A DNA stretch of 64,000 nucleotides from Tillandsia leiboldiana. Taxonomy: Eukaryota > Streptophyta > Magnoliopsida > Poales > Bromeliaceae. Where the stretch lies: the NCBI GenBank assembly GCA_029204045.2, contig CM055065.1, forward strand, positions 50,125,553 to 50,189,552, written 5' to 3'. Below the pieces are notes generated by a model, which had not been told where the DNA came from, did not search any database, and saw only the letters and a list, made by a program, of their open reading frames with translations. Below, piece after piece: positions 1 to 10,794 of this stretch (position 1 is the stretch's first letter; every line of letters starts with the position of its first letter). Both the position numbers and the translations under genes were made by a program.

Positions 1-620
1 AAAATAATTATAATTTTAAAATAATAATATTTTAACTGAATAATTAATATAAAATATTAATTAAATTATAATTTAACTTATTTAAGATAGTTTTGAATAT
101 TAATTGATAAAATAATTAACAATAATGAGTATTATTATTAAATAATTCAATTAATTACAAATAATTTAATAAATTAATTAGTTAATTATGTAATAGTTAG
201 ATAATTAATTAATAAAATAATTAGACTAGTAAAAATATTAGATTAATTAAAGAGTTAATACAATAATTAAAATTATATTTATTTTAATTAACCTTATTTT
301 TAGATAAAATAATTAACAATAATGTGTATTATTAATAATTAATCATTTAATTAACTACAAATAATTTAATAATTTAATTAGTTATACTTAAATAATTAGT
401 TAATAAAATAATTAGATTAGTTAAAATATTAGATTAATTAAAAAATTAATACAATAATTAAAATTATATTTATTTTAATTAAACTTATTTTCAAATGGGA
501 ACAAATGGGAATAAGTTTTGTTCCAGAAAAAAGCTGGAACAGTAGTTTCAGTCTTATACTATCTTATTCCAGAAAGACGAGAACTACTTTTCTCATCTAT
601 AACCAACCGCGTTTGGGCTC
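1..620. repeat. AT-rich dispersed repeat, copy 1 (cut by window edge)
   Basis: A very AT-rich stretch built from TAATTAATTA-type words, ending in a segment that alternates short inverted words around GGAAC/GTTCC. The same order of words recurs near 26050-26580 and 26741-27345, so this is a dispersed repeat and not simple AT-rich DNA. The end of the unit carries the GTTTGGTT words common at ends of plant MITEs. No coding potential is seen. Ends and superfamily are not resolved. Confidence 0.55.
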
Positions 621-1410
621 TGTTTGGTTCGAGTATAAATTTAAAAGGTATAAATTTTTTTATATCTAGGATAGCTTCTTATTTCGGGATAATCAAGAAT
701 AAAAGTTAAAATGCGTTTGGTTCAAAAACTTGGTATTCTCTGAAATAGATAAAATTGTGTTTGGTTAATATTATAGAATAGTAGAGAATAGTAAAAAAAT
801 GATGATAGAATTTTTTACCAAATGCCAACTTTGCCCTTATCTTGTATATAGAAAATATGATTTATATTTTATAGTAAATTTGAAATAATATAATAATAAA
901 TAATAGATTATATTTTATGCAAATAAAATAATATTTTATATTTTATAGTAAATAATAAATACTAAATAAAATAATAACGCAATTTAATATTTAACTTTGC
1001 CAAAGATTTGAAAATAAAATTACTTTTGAGTAGGAAATATAAAAGTAACAATAAAATTTTAGATTAGGGGTGGGAGAAGTAAATTTCATTTACTATCCCT
1101 AAAATTTTTAGTGGGAATAACCCTATCCCATGGGACCCATTAACGTGTTATCCTAGAAGAACCCGTTGAGTTAAGAATTATTTAAACCCAATTTTTAGAT
1201 TCCTGTTTGGCAGAAATTATGGGATAAGTGAGTTATTTTTTCTTTATTCCGCAACCAAACAGGTTGGAGAACAAAACTGGAACAAGATCTTATTTCAGTC
1301 TTTGTTTCCGAAACAAACGGAGGCTTAAAGAATTTCTCATGACTCGCCATCTTAAAGATAACTTTTCATGGGTATACATGAAAATTGAGAATTCAAGGAG
1401 AAAAGGATAC
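621..1410. other. AT-rich non-coding DNA with MITE-like words
   Basis: No gene is seen. The stretch starts with a GCGTTTGGTT word and ends near 1320 with an inverted form (CGAAACAAACGG), which suggests a degraded MITE. It lies in or beyond the intron that follows the last visible exon of the LPA3-like gene. Confidence 0.35.
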
Positions 1411-3029
1411 ATCCACTTCTTATCCTATCAAGCTCTCCATTGAATATAATCAGCTTTCGATTAGTATTCGCTACTGCTTCGTAGTAAAGCTCTTCCACCA
1501 CAAGCATCTCTACAGAAAAAAAAAAAAAAAAAATCTTATAAATCAATTTATACTAACAAATGAACTAGTGATTAAAGTGCTCAACATAAAGTTGGTGCAA
1601 AACACTACCATTAACATTGAAATATGGATAAGCAACGAGAAATATTTCGTCTTCGGGTTTCACGCGATCCGCCATTCTGATCTTCGTTACGAAACCAAAA
1701 TCTTCGAATAAGGACGGTTTGGTTAGATAATCTAGTTTTAGTGATGACCCTCCGAATGCCGATTGGCGTGCGAAATCGACCTCGTTGGCCTCTGGAAAGA
1801 ACTACCATATGTGGAAAGAGAAAATTAAGGAAAAAATTAAATCATCTACCAAAGAATATAACAACTAAATTTCTAGTGCCTCTGTGTACTAGTGTTAAAT
1901 TCCGAGGACCTACTATTCTGGTTCGTGTCGCTTTCTCTGGAGCGACGAAGCGATCGCAGAATCCCCGGATTAGAAGCACGCACTCTGTCATCTCAATCCC
2001 TCCTTCGCCATCGCCTGATGTCGATCGATATCCACGACAATTCGTGAAATTCAAATTCACCCAAAAACAAAATGAGAAATTTGAATTCATGGGGCACATC
2101 ATCTGACGATAAAACTATGTTGTTACAAGGACAAGGAGAGTGAGAACTTAGAATAAACCTGGAACAGATTCTAGACCTGCAGTGGGGAACTCAATTTCCT
2201 GCATCAATATATGATTCCATCATACTTTTGATTTTAAGGATTCATAAGATAAGTTCATTAAATTTCAACTCTGACTCACCAACAATTGCTTGCCATCCTT
2301 TAATGCTAACTGGGTTGCTTCTTTCGCCTGCGATTACTACAACTACTCGAATCAATCAATCGATCATTTGTCGAAATCTGAAACTTTGCTTTTGATACCA
2401 AAGTGCTAACACATAGGAAATTGAGACTCAATCAAAATAATTTAAAGTAAATAGAATTTGATGGAAGATCCGAGACTAGTTAAGGGACCACAAGATATAA
2501 AAGGATCATAGTCAAATATTTGGGCTTATCTTCTGACCAAAAACTTAAGCTGATAGATAGAAAAGCTCTGCAAATTATAATACACAAGGAAGTATTCTAA
2601 TTGGTACCAAATATGGGACTAACATTTCAAACATAACTTGTTTGTTTCTGGTCAAATTAGTACAAATGCTACTTCAAAGTTGGTGAGAGTGTAAGATATG
2701 TTAAATATAAAAGTATAAATATATCATTCTCTACTAACTTAAGTGTTTAGAGAATAAATAGAAAAATTAAATAAATAGAAAAAAAATAGAAAAAAATTAA
2801 TTATATTAGAAGTTTGGCATGGCTCGAACTCAGAATCTCTAGCTCTGTTGTCCTACCTTGACCTCATAAAAGTCAAAAATATATAACCCAATAACACAGA
2901 AATAATAAGTGGAAAAAGGGAAAAAAAAAAAATTATGTTACAGGAATTAGTTAAAAAATACCTGCTCAAGGAGCTCAGAGTAATCAGTGGGGAAGCTCAC
3001 ATCAAACTCACTGAGAGTGCCCTGGTCTC
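1411..3029 (-). CDS. LPA3: LPA3-like DUF1995 chloroplast protein (internal exons, partial)
   Basis: Six consecutive exons read on the minus strand: 2962-3029, 2280-2327, 2159-2198, 1914-2014, 1609-1801 and 1411-1509. All have GT-AG borders and phases that join without a break. Recognisable pieces in order are FPTDYSELLEQ, EIEFPTAGLESVPGDGEGG, FCDRFVAPEKATRTRI, FFPEANEVDFARQSAFGG, LDYLTKPSLFEDFGF, ADRVKPEDE and EMLVVEELYYEAVANTNRK followed by IFNGELDRIRSG. This is the DUF1995 domain of the LOW PSII ACCUMULATION 3 family, which assists photosystem II assembly (CP43 insertion) in chloroplasts. The transit-peptide exon was not found to the right of 3029. The exon after 1411 (expected to continue SGYYP) is not found within the window, so the gene either runs past the left edge through a transposon-filled intron or is truncated. 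No stop or frameshift is seen in the visible exons. Family assignment is strong; whether the gene is intact is open. Confidence 0.85.
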
Positions 3030-3435
3030 CTGAAACTCCAATTCCCTTTAATTTTTTGTTTGTTTGGAGATTATTTGACACTCTCCAATGGGCAAAAGTA
3101 TTGGGTGTGCAAATGGGTGGGAATTGGATCCTCCATCTAGAAACCTGGCTTGGGTATTTTATTTTTATTTAATTAAATTACTCAGAGAGGTGAGTGAAAT
3201 GCTCATCTATTATTTATTGGTTTGTGATGAAATGTTAAATTTTGAGGAATTGCTTTTTTTTTACCTGTTTCCTGAATAGCAGGGAGGAAGAGAGAGAAGC
3301 ATATGGAGCCCTGTAAGTGGAGAGTGTGTATGGTATTGTTATCCTCATCTTACTGAGAGAGAGAGAGAGAGATATTATGTTCTCTCATATGTGGTAGTTA
3401 AGTATGTGCTACTACCCTGGATGGAGAAATTATTG

Positions 3436-3495
3436 GCTGGACCTGGTTCGCCACATCAGCTGTGGACTGGACCTGGTTCGCCACATCAGCTGTGG
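3436..3495. repeat. 30-bp perfect tandem duplication
   Basis: A unit starting CTGGACCTGGTTCGCCACAT is present twice in a row with no change. It lies in the intergenic or 5' region of the LPA3-like gene. It is recent, since the copies are identical. Confidence 0.85.
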
Positions 3496-3630
3496 ACGGT
3501 ATAATAATTAAATAAGAACTGTTTATTTCAGAAATAGATATAATTTTAAGTGTAGGCTGGAACTATAGTAAATTTGTGTTTGGATGAAAATTTGATTAGT
3601 ATCGGGTATAAAAAAAATATTACTGGCTAA

Positions 3631-4004
3631 GAGTAGAGCTTATATACTTTTAAAAGCACAAGTTAAATCATGCTTGTAAATTTTTGGAAAATGCTATGTG
3701 TACACCCCTTTCGGGGTGTACATCATACACCCCACCCATCTAAGGGTGGGGGTGTGATGATGGGTCACTCGATGTGACCCGTAAAAAATATCGTCACCAT
3801 TAAAATGGTGGAGGTGTATGATGTACACCCCTTCGGGGTGTATATGTAGCATTGCTCTAAATTTTTTATCATTAGATTTGTATTGAGATTTGTGCAATTG
3901 TACTTTCTCTTTCTCTTTTTTTAGTTGACTTTATAATTACACAAATCTCAATACAAATCCAATGATAAAAAATTTAAGAGCAACTTTTGAAAGTATATAA
4001 GCTA
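3631..4004. mobile_element. Inverted-repeat MITE, interrupted by a second MITE
   Basis: The left end GAGTAGAGCTTATATACTTT and a right end of complementary sequence near 3990-4004 bracket a long inverted repeat (ATTGAGATTTGTG / CACAAATCTCAAT). Once the 172-bp element at 3686-3857 and one 9-bp duplication are removed, the host element is about 190-200 bp, close to the uninterrupted relative at 42567-42776. No coding capacity. Confidence 0.75.
3686..3857. mobile_element. 172-bp GTACACCCC MITE, copy A (Mutator-like)
   Basis: Terminal inverted repeats GGAAAATGCTA / TAGCATTGCTC are flanked by a perfect 9-bp duplication TAAATTTTT (3677-3685 and 3858-3866). Internal inverted words GTGTACACCCC / GGGGTGTAC form strong local hairpins. 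A 9-bp AT-rich duplication is the signature of Mutator-like elements. It is inserted inside another MITE (3631-4004). Confidence 0.9.
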
Positions 4005-4161
4005 TAAATATAAATATAAAATAACGATATTACCTCTCTCGTTATATTTGAATTTTAAATTTTTAAATTTTATATTTAAATTTTTAAAATTTAAAATTTA
4101 TGTAATATAATTACAATTTCTATTTCCAAAAAAATTGACAATCTCTTATGAAAAACTGAAC

Positions 4162-4185
4162 CAAACCCTAACCCTAACCCTAGAC
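4162..4185 (+). promoter_or_regulatory. Telo-box-like AACCCTAACCCTAA motif
   Basis: Three consecutive CCCTAA units lie about 310 bp upstream of the CAR start codon. AAACCCTAA telo-boxes are known promoter elements of plant growth and translation genes. Function here is inferred from the motif only; it could also be an interstitial telomeric remnant. Confidence 0.4.
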
Positions 4186-4390
4186 CTAGCACTTTTCTTT
4201 GTACATACTTTCCCAAATAGGAAAGTGTGATTTAGGCCACAAAGGACACGGTCAACTCCTATTGTTTTGGTCCCTTAATTAAACCAATTTTGCCCTGAAA
4301 AAACGGAAACAACGTATAAAAGTGGAGGAGAATACATAGAATTAGGAAGGGAACGTAAAAAAAACAACGTCCCTTCTTTTATTTTTATTT

Positions 4391-4421
<31 letters not shown>

Positions 4422-4490
4422 TTCTTCCTCTATTCAGATTTAAATTTTAATTTGAAATTTAGAATTTGGAATTTGAATAAATAAAACAAA

Positions 4491-4712
4491 ATGGAGCGTC
4501 TCTTGGGGCTGCTCAAAATTCGTGTGGTGCGAGGGGTGAACCTCGCGTACCGCGACGCGAGGGGGAGCGACCCCTACGTTGTCCTCAGGATGGGCAATCA
4601 GGTAATTTCACATCTACTTTTCTCTTTTATTTTTTTATTCCTATTTTTTTTATTTTTATGTTTATGGTGAAATTTGAATTGGATTTGCAATTTGATGATT
4701 TCAAGTTAATTA

Positions 4713-4750
<38 letters not shown>

Positions 4751-6003
4751 ATGTAGAGATTGTTCTTTGCTTAAATTTGAAATAGATTTTTTTTATTATT
4801 TACTGTTATTATTGTTAGCTAGTTTGTGATGTAATTTGTGTGAACATGAAATAATATCCAAGCGAATAATAATTTTTATGGTTAATTTTATACAGATTTT
4901 TATAAGTATATCGATTTCTATAAATTTCAGTTTTTTATATTTATTTTTTTTAAAATTTATATTGTTCATATATATTTTTATCGTTAATGTTCGTTAAAAA
5001 ACTATAATTAACCATAGATTAGTAAGATAAATTTATCTTTTTATCCTTTCAAATATTATTATATTATCTTAATAGCTAAATTTTGTGAGAGACATATTTG
5101 AAAGAAAAAAATTGATATTTTACTTATATTTCGTTAAAAAATAAATCGCGAGCAAACGGTAGTAAACCAAAAAGATATATATAAATAACTTAAAATTTTT
5201 AAAAAACTACATATAAAAATTTGAGCTTTATAAGAATATAACTACTATTCGTTTATAAAAAGCCGTAGGAAATTAATTTTATTTTTGATCTTTGATTAGT
5301 AGATAAATTATACATAAACTTTGCATCTAATCTAAAAAGAAAAAACTAAATGAAAACAGCGAAAATATAAATCTGAGCCTAAATTTTTTCAGTATTTTCA
5401 CATCTGAAATATGCTGATACAATTTCTTTCTTTCTTTCTTTCAATTATGTGACAGAAATTGAAGACAAGTGTGAAAAAGAAGAGTGTCAATCCAGTGTGG
5501 CAAGAAGATCTCACACTATCTATTGCAGATCCTTCTATTCCAATCAGGCTTGTAAGTGAGTAGTAGTCTCCCTTTGATTTTTTAAAAATTTTTGTATTAA
5601 AACTGTTAGGACGTGTTTGGTTCCTCGAAAAACTCTGCAAAACCATTTTTGTTTCGAAAGAGGCAAAAGTTAAAGCGCGAAGATCATGCGAGAATTGAAA
5701 CGAATGCGCGCGCAGGAGGTTTACGACAAGGACACGTTTAGCAAGGACGACGACATGGGGGACGCGGACGTGGACGTGCAGCCGTTCGTGCAGGTGGCGA
5801 AGATGGACCTGGCAGACATCCCGAGCGGGACGGTGGTGCGGTCGGTGCGGCCGTGCAAGCAGAACTGCCTGGCCGACGAGAGCCACATTGTGTGGAAGAA
5901 CGACAAGCTGGTGCAGGACATCATCCTCAGGCTCAGGAATGTGGAGAGTGGAGAGGTCCAGCTGCAGCTGCAGTGGGTTAACATCCCAGGTATTGGCCTC
6001 TAA
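4491..6003 (+). CDS. CAR: C2-domain ABA-related (CAR-type) protein
   Basis: Three exons, 4491-4601, 5456-5551 and 5716-6003, join in frame to 164 aa, the usual length of plant CAR proteins. The single C2 domain fills the protein. MERLLGLLKIRVVRGVNLAY is the first strand, and SDPYVVL, NPVWQEDLTLSI and LEVYDKDTF carry the calcium-loop aspartates. The insert between strands (AKMDLADIPSGT, CLADESHIVW) and the C-terminal LRNVESGEVQLQLQWVNIPG are typical of the CAR family. These small proteins bind phospholipids in a Ca-dependent way and recruit PYR/PYL abscisic-acid receptors to membranes. Borders are canonical GT-AG. Introns of 854 and 164 bp hold no other gene; intron 1 has a (TA)n tract. Which CAR paralogue it is cannot be told. 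Confidence 0.92.
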
Positions 6004-6405
6004 GGATGCTTTTCTCATAAGCACTTTCGAATGAATCAAATTATTAATAGCTACATACATATAAACATACATATGTTGTTATCAATATGGGTGATATGTT
6101 TTTGTATTCAGCTTGATATGAAACCAAATTGGTGTATCCATGTTTGTTTTGTTCCGCAAATTCGAAATGTTTTGAAATGAATTCCCTCAAATTCATGCGA
6201 ATTTTGAATTACTCACCATCAATTTAGTAGAAGAATCAAAGACAAATTTAACCACCATATTAAAACCCTGTAACCAGTGCGAATAATGAGAGACACAAAA
6301 CTTAAAAAGACTTTTTTTAGATAGTCCGATACCAATCAAAATGAGAGAGCACATAAAAGATACGATTGCGGCGGCGAGAGCGCGAGCTTCAAAATTGATT
6401 CCTTT

Positions 6406-9014
6406 TCACTTGAAGCACTTGGCGTCCAACAAGGCCTCGCCCTCGAACGGCTCCTGATCCTCGATCATCGCACTGACACGCTCCTTCTGCGCCTCGTCGC
6501 TTATGTCGGCCTTCCGCCACTCGTACAGCTCCATGTCGTAGCACTCGTCGAGCACGAACTGAGGGATCTCCGTCCCGCGGAACAGCCACAGCCCCTTCAC
6601 CTTGTAGGGCGGCTCGGACCCGATCACGAGCATCTTACCGAACGCGTACTTGCGAGCCAGGTCCATTCGCTGCAGGAACCCGCTCACCTTGTTTAAAGTG
6701 ACAAAGGAGACCGTGTTCTCGTCGTTGTATTTGTAGTCGCAGAACCATAGGGAGTATCCCTCAGGGTCATACATGTCCCAGAAACCTGAAAAGAAAAAAA
6801 AAAAAAAAAAAGCGGAAAAAAGACGTAACCTAAGACACGCACAAGTGACGAGATCGGTGAGTTGGGGCTCATCCAACATGATTACAAGAATACTAACAGT
6901 GGAATTGGAGAAGAAAATAAGTTGCATTGATAATCAGAAAAGAGTTCCATGTTTTCCCACCAAAACAACTCGGTTTTACACCAAGGAAGGGGGAAGAGGA
7001 GCTTAATGAGAAAAATAGGACGAAGCAAAAGATTTCACCTTTAATGGCAACCTCCCGAAAGTTGGTTTTCGTGTTCGAGTACAGCCGCTTCCACTCATCC
7101 AATATCATCTTACTAGGGGGCAGCAGATCGAGCGGATTCTTCGCTTTGGGCTTAGGCGCCTCCTCTTCCTCCTCTACAGTCTCCTGAACTTTCGGCTTTG
7201 GTGCTTCTTTCTTAGGTTCCTTCTTCGCCTCCTTCGGCTTGGCTGGCTCCTTAGATTGCTGAGCCGGTTTCTTCTGCGACTGAACAGGTGGGACCGACTC
7301 CGCCTGCTTAACCTCGCCCAATACCTTAGCGAAGTTCGGTTGGTTGACCAAAGTCCAAAAGTACCGCTCAACATGAGGGAATTCCGAAGTGAAACTCTTG
7401 GTCAGGATTTTAGTAAAACCGAAGTATAGGTTGCATGTCATTATGATATCAGCGAGAGTCACGGAGTGCCCAACAAGGTAAGTGTTCGAGGCGAGATGGG
7501 TGTTTACGGCACTTAGTGCACTCTTCAAATAGGATATAGCAGATTCTTCAGCCTATAAAAGGTAAAAGTACTTAGTTACTAACTTACTACGCCAAATAAC
7601 ATGTTTAAAGAATTGAGCCTACCGAAGGAACATAAGGAATAATGCCAAGCCTTGGACCAAGCCACCTTCCAATATTCACATCAATTTCCACTGAAGAAAA
7701 GTCAATCCATTGCTCAATATAAGCCTACACAACCACAATCACCGATTCGCAATAATAAGTAAACACATAAAGCCGGAATGCTTACAATCTACTCAGCACA
7801 ATACTTACATATTCAATTAGGGAAGAACCATAGAGAGGGGTGTCATCCTTCAAGCGAGTGACTACAGGAGCAAAATCATGCATCATAGATTCAAAACCAG
7901 ATTAAAATTTATTAAAAAAATATTACTAGTAGAAGATCCTTCAGTACCATAGCGCGCTATCGCATTACTCTCAAAAATGGCACCATCAGGTGTCTCCAAT
8001 ACAGGAACCTACAACAACATCAAATGGCTTGTTCAATATACTTAATACAAGATGTTTGCAAATCTGCACATTCTCATAAACATAGCGACACCAGCAAAAC
8101 ATCATATACCTTCCCAATAGGGTTCATCTTCAGAAACTCCGGTGTCTTATTCGAAACACCCATTTGAAAGTTTTTTGCTAGCTCAATCTCGACTCCAACG
8201 TACTCGGCAGCAATAAGTGCCTTGAACCCATTTTTGTTTGTACTCCCAGCATGCAAAACCTACAAATGACAGGTACCGATTGGAAACAGAAATCAACTTT
8301 GCATTAAAAAGACATGCAGAGAATGTAAGAACAGAAGAAGGTTTGGGTTAAATACTGCGAGTAAGGGCCCAGAAAAGTAGATTCTTTTTGCAAACTCCTC
8401 TTTATGTACAACTATATCAATGTGTAAATACAATTAAAATAAGTTATGTATCATAAACACATTTCGATATTAATCATTTAACTGCAGGAACTAAGCGTTC
8501 TAGCCGATTAACTTATCCCAAAGTCCTTAATCAATGACTCAAAAGCATCTGAGTCTTTGAATAGAAACAAACCGAATCAGAAACTACAGTTCAATTCACA
8601 TCATCTAGTAAGGTTATAGAGCACAATTACGTTACCGAAATCAAAAAATGGAATTGCGGAACCAACCAAGCCAACTCAGTAGACAACATGCATTTATTTA
8701 CATCAGAGAATTGAACCATCTATACCAAAATAGCACACATAACAACCACAAACCTCTCATAAACAAAATCGAGATGTGCCGAGGACTATAAAAGAGTTCC
8801 TAATGTGAAAAGGATAAGATCATGCACCGAATAAAAATAACCAAGAATTGAAGCACATAAATAATTCGAATTTAAAAACTAAAACCCTAACTACTTCATT
8901 TCTACACATCGAATCCAAAACCCTAAACCCTAAATCCAACTAGTCCCACAACGACGAACAAAATGGATGCAACAAAAGAGAAACAGTAACCATTCACGAA
9001 CTCACCAGCGCCAT
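6406..9014 (-). CDS. Elongation factor 1-gamma (eEF1B-gamma), complete
   Basis: Seven coding exons: 9006-9014, 8110-8259, 7948-8008, 7809-7861, 7623-7724, 7039-7552 and 6406-6785. They sum to 1269 bp (422 aa), the standard family length. The first exon encodes only M-A-L. Residues 1 to about 80 form a GST-N fold (FLKMNPIGKVPVLETPDGAI) and about 85-210 a GST-C fold (YLVGHSVTLADI). A Lys/Pro/Glu linker near 210-265 (KEPAKPKEAKKEPKKE) leads to the conserved EF1G domain (GFWDMYDPEGYSLWFCDYKY, ending LLDAKCFK). It is the scaffold subunit of the eEF1B complex, which recycles eEF1A-GTP in the cytosol. All exon borders are GT-AG and in frame. Telo-box words (AAACCCTAA) sit in the first intron. A CT-rich tract at 9260-9281 probably belongs to the 5' UTR or promoter. 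Confidence 0.96.
8882..8932 (+). promoter_or_regulatory. AAACCCTAA telo-boxes in intron 1 of eEF1B-gamma
   Basis: AAAACCCTAA occurs at the start of this stretch and AAAACCCTAAACCCTAAA near its end, about 80-130 bp inside the first intron of the minus-strand gene. Telo-boxes are established regulatory motifs of plant translation-factor genes such as eEF1A. The placement just after the initiator exon makes a regulatory role plausible, but this is inference. Confidence 0.5.
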
Positions 9015-9488
9015 GGAATCGACGGTACCCTCCCCCGTGACCTCAGATCTACATAAAACACGCAAAAAATCAGGAAAAAATGGGGAAAAAAGAACTTGAA
9101 ATAGGAAATACCAAAATCGTAGAAAATCTGGGGCTTTAAACACGAAATTGAGATCGGTTTCTTGGATCGGAGATCACCTTCGACGAGGAATTTAGGGCAC
9201 GGCGCCGAGGAACCAACCTTCCAGAGAGGAGCGGCGAGGGAAATGGGAACGGAGCGATGCTCTCTCTCTCTCTCTCTCTCTTTCCGTTTCTTCGTCGCTC
9301 GTATTTTATAGCAGGAAAAAAAAAAAAAAAAAATTTCTGGGGAGTGTTAATCACCGTCCGATGATTTTCGTGATCTGTACAGTTAGTTAATCCAACGGTA
9401 GTGATTTTTCGAAATGGAGTAAACAAAATAGAAGCTTTTATTTTTTTTTTTAGTGAACGGGTAATTTTTTTTGCATCATTTGTCACCA

Positions 9489-9490
<2 letters not shown>

Positions 9491-9522
<32 letters not shown>
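9491..9522. repeat. Poly-T tract (about 32 bp)
   Basis: An uninterrupted T run lies upstream of eEF1B-gamma. It may be the tail of a minus-strand retroposon, but no body of such an element is recognised beside it. From here to about 10020 only AT-rich non-coding DNA is seen. Confidence 0.7.
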
Positions 9523-10024
9523 CCTAAGTTTTAATTATTAAGGTGAGGTTTGATAAGAAATTAAAATCATAAAAAATAATTTTAGCATTTTATTTTTAAA
9601 TTTTGGCTAAATTTTTTTAAAATTAAATAAATTAAATATTAAATAATAAAATTAAAATTAAAAAAAATTAGATAATCCAATAGAATGATTCATAGTTCAC
9701 AAGTCCATAATTCAAATAAGTTCCTTATATTTTTATCTTATAATTATCCTTCCAAAAATAAAAATAAATATCAAACAAAATAAATTTTGCATTTTATTTT
9801 CTTAGATTTTGGCCAAAAAAAAAAAAAAAAAATTAGCAGAGACAAATTTTTATTAAAGCTAGTCCCTAATCAATAATCACATAATCATATTCAACGAATC
9901 TATTAATCTGGGTATAATAAAAAGTGACTCCATTAATAAAACCTGTCATAGTATTACTCTGAAATGTATATTCAAAGAAAATGGTCCGATCAGAATTCTA
10001 CCCAACAACATAAGACCAGAGCTA

Positions 10025-10293
10025 GCCGGTACGGATCTTATCCATCGTGCCGTATCGTGTCAACAAAATACCGGCACGATACAATACCCGTACCGATAGT
10101 ACAGTCCAATTTTTTTTTAAAAAAAATTACTAAATAATTTTTTTAATAAAATTTAAAATATTTGATAAAAATATATAATAAACAATTAAAAAATTTTATT
10201 CTAAAAAAAATAAATATTTCATATCATTATATGTCGACATATATGTATTTTTACGTGCCGGCATAATTTTGTTCCACGGCACTTAAATCCTTG
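10025..10293 (+). mobile_element. CGGCACG hAT-like MITE, degraded copy
   Basis: It shares the words CCATCGTGCCGTATCGTG, ATACCGGCACGATACA and the right end ACGGCACTTAAATCCTTG with the 344-bp elements at 12963-13306 and 15757-16100. The left CAAGG end is lost and no target duplication could be matched. An AT-rich middle replaces the conserved centre. Confidence 0.7.
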
Positions 10294-10576
10294 AGCCCAA
10301 CCCATATTTATAAGTGTAAAATAATACTCCTTAAGACAATAATAAGAAATAAATATCATAGCATCACTTCCAAAAAAAAAAAAAAGAAAAAATTATGTGC
10401 TCTAAAACATTAGGAAAAGTAAAGCAAAAGGAGAATCTAAATGGAAGATCACAGAAAAGAAGAAAAAAGAAAAAAGCAGAATATAATGTGTTGGCATGAA
10501 TTGCTTTCATGGCAATTTCTTTTACATGAAATGATGGGGTTCTCTTTCAAATTTTCCCTGTACAAGCAGTTACTGT

Positions 10577-10578
<2 letters not shown>

Positions 10579-10666
<88 letters not shown>
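10579..10666. repeat. (AT)44 microsatellite
   Basis: An uninterrupted AT dinucleotide tract of 88 bp in the 3' flank of the aminotransferase gene. Confidence 0.97.
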
Positions 10667-10670
<4 letters not shown>

Positions 10671-10794
10671 TTAAAAAGTTAACACCAAAGTGATAATGTC
10701 TTTGAGAAATTAATCATCATGTAGAAGAGTGAATAGGGCTCTTCATTCTTTTGCCTTTCACTTGAAGTACTTTTCTTCGGTACCATCACTAAAT

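Noticed and set aside
4162..4185. True telomere end
   Set aside because: Only three units, internal to gene-bearing DNA on both sides.
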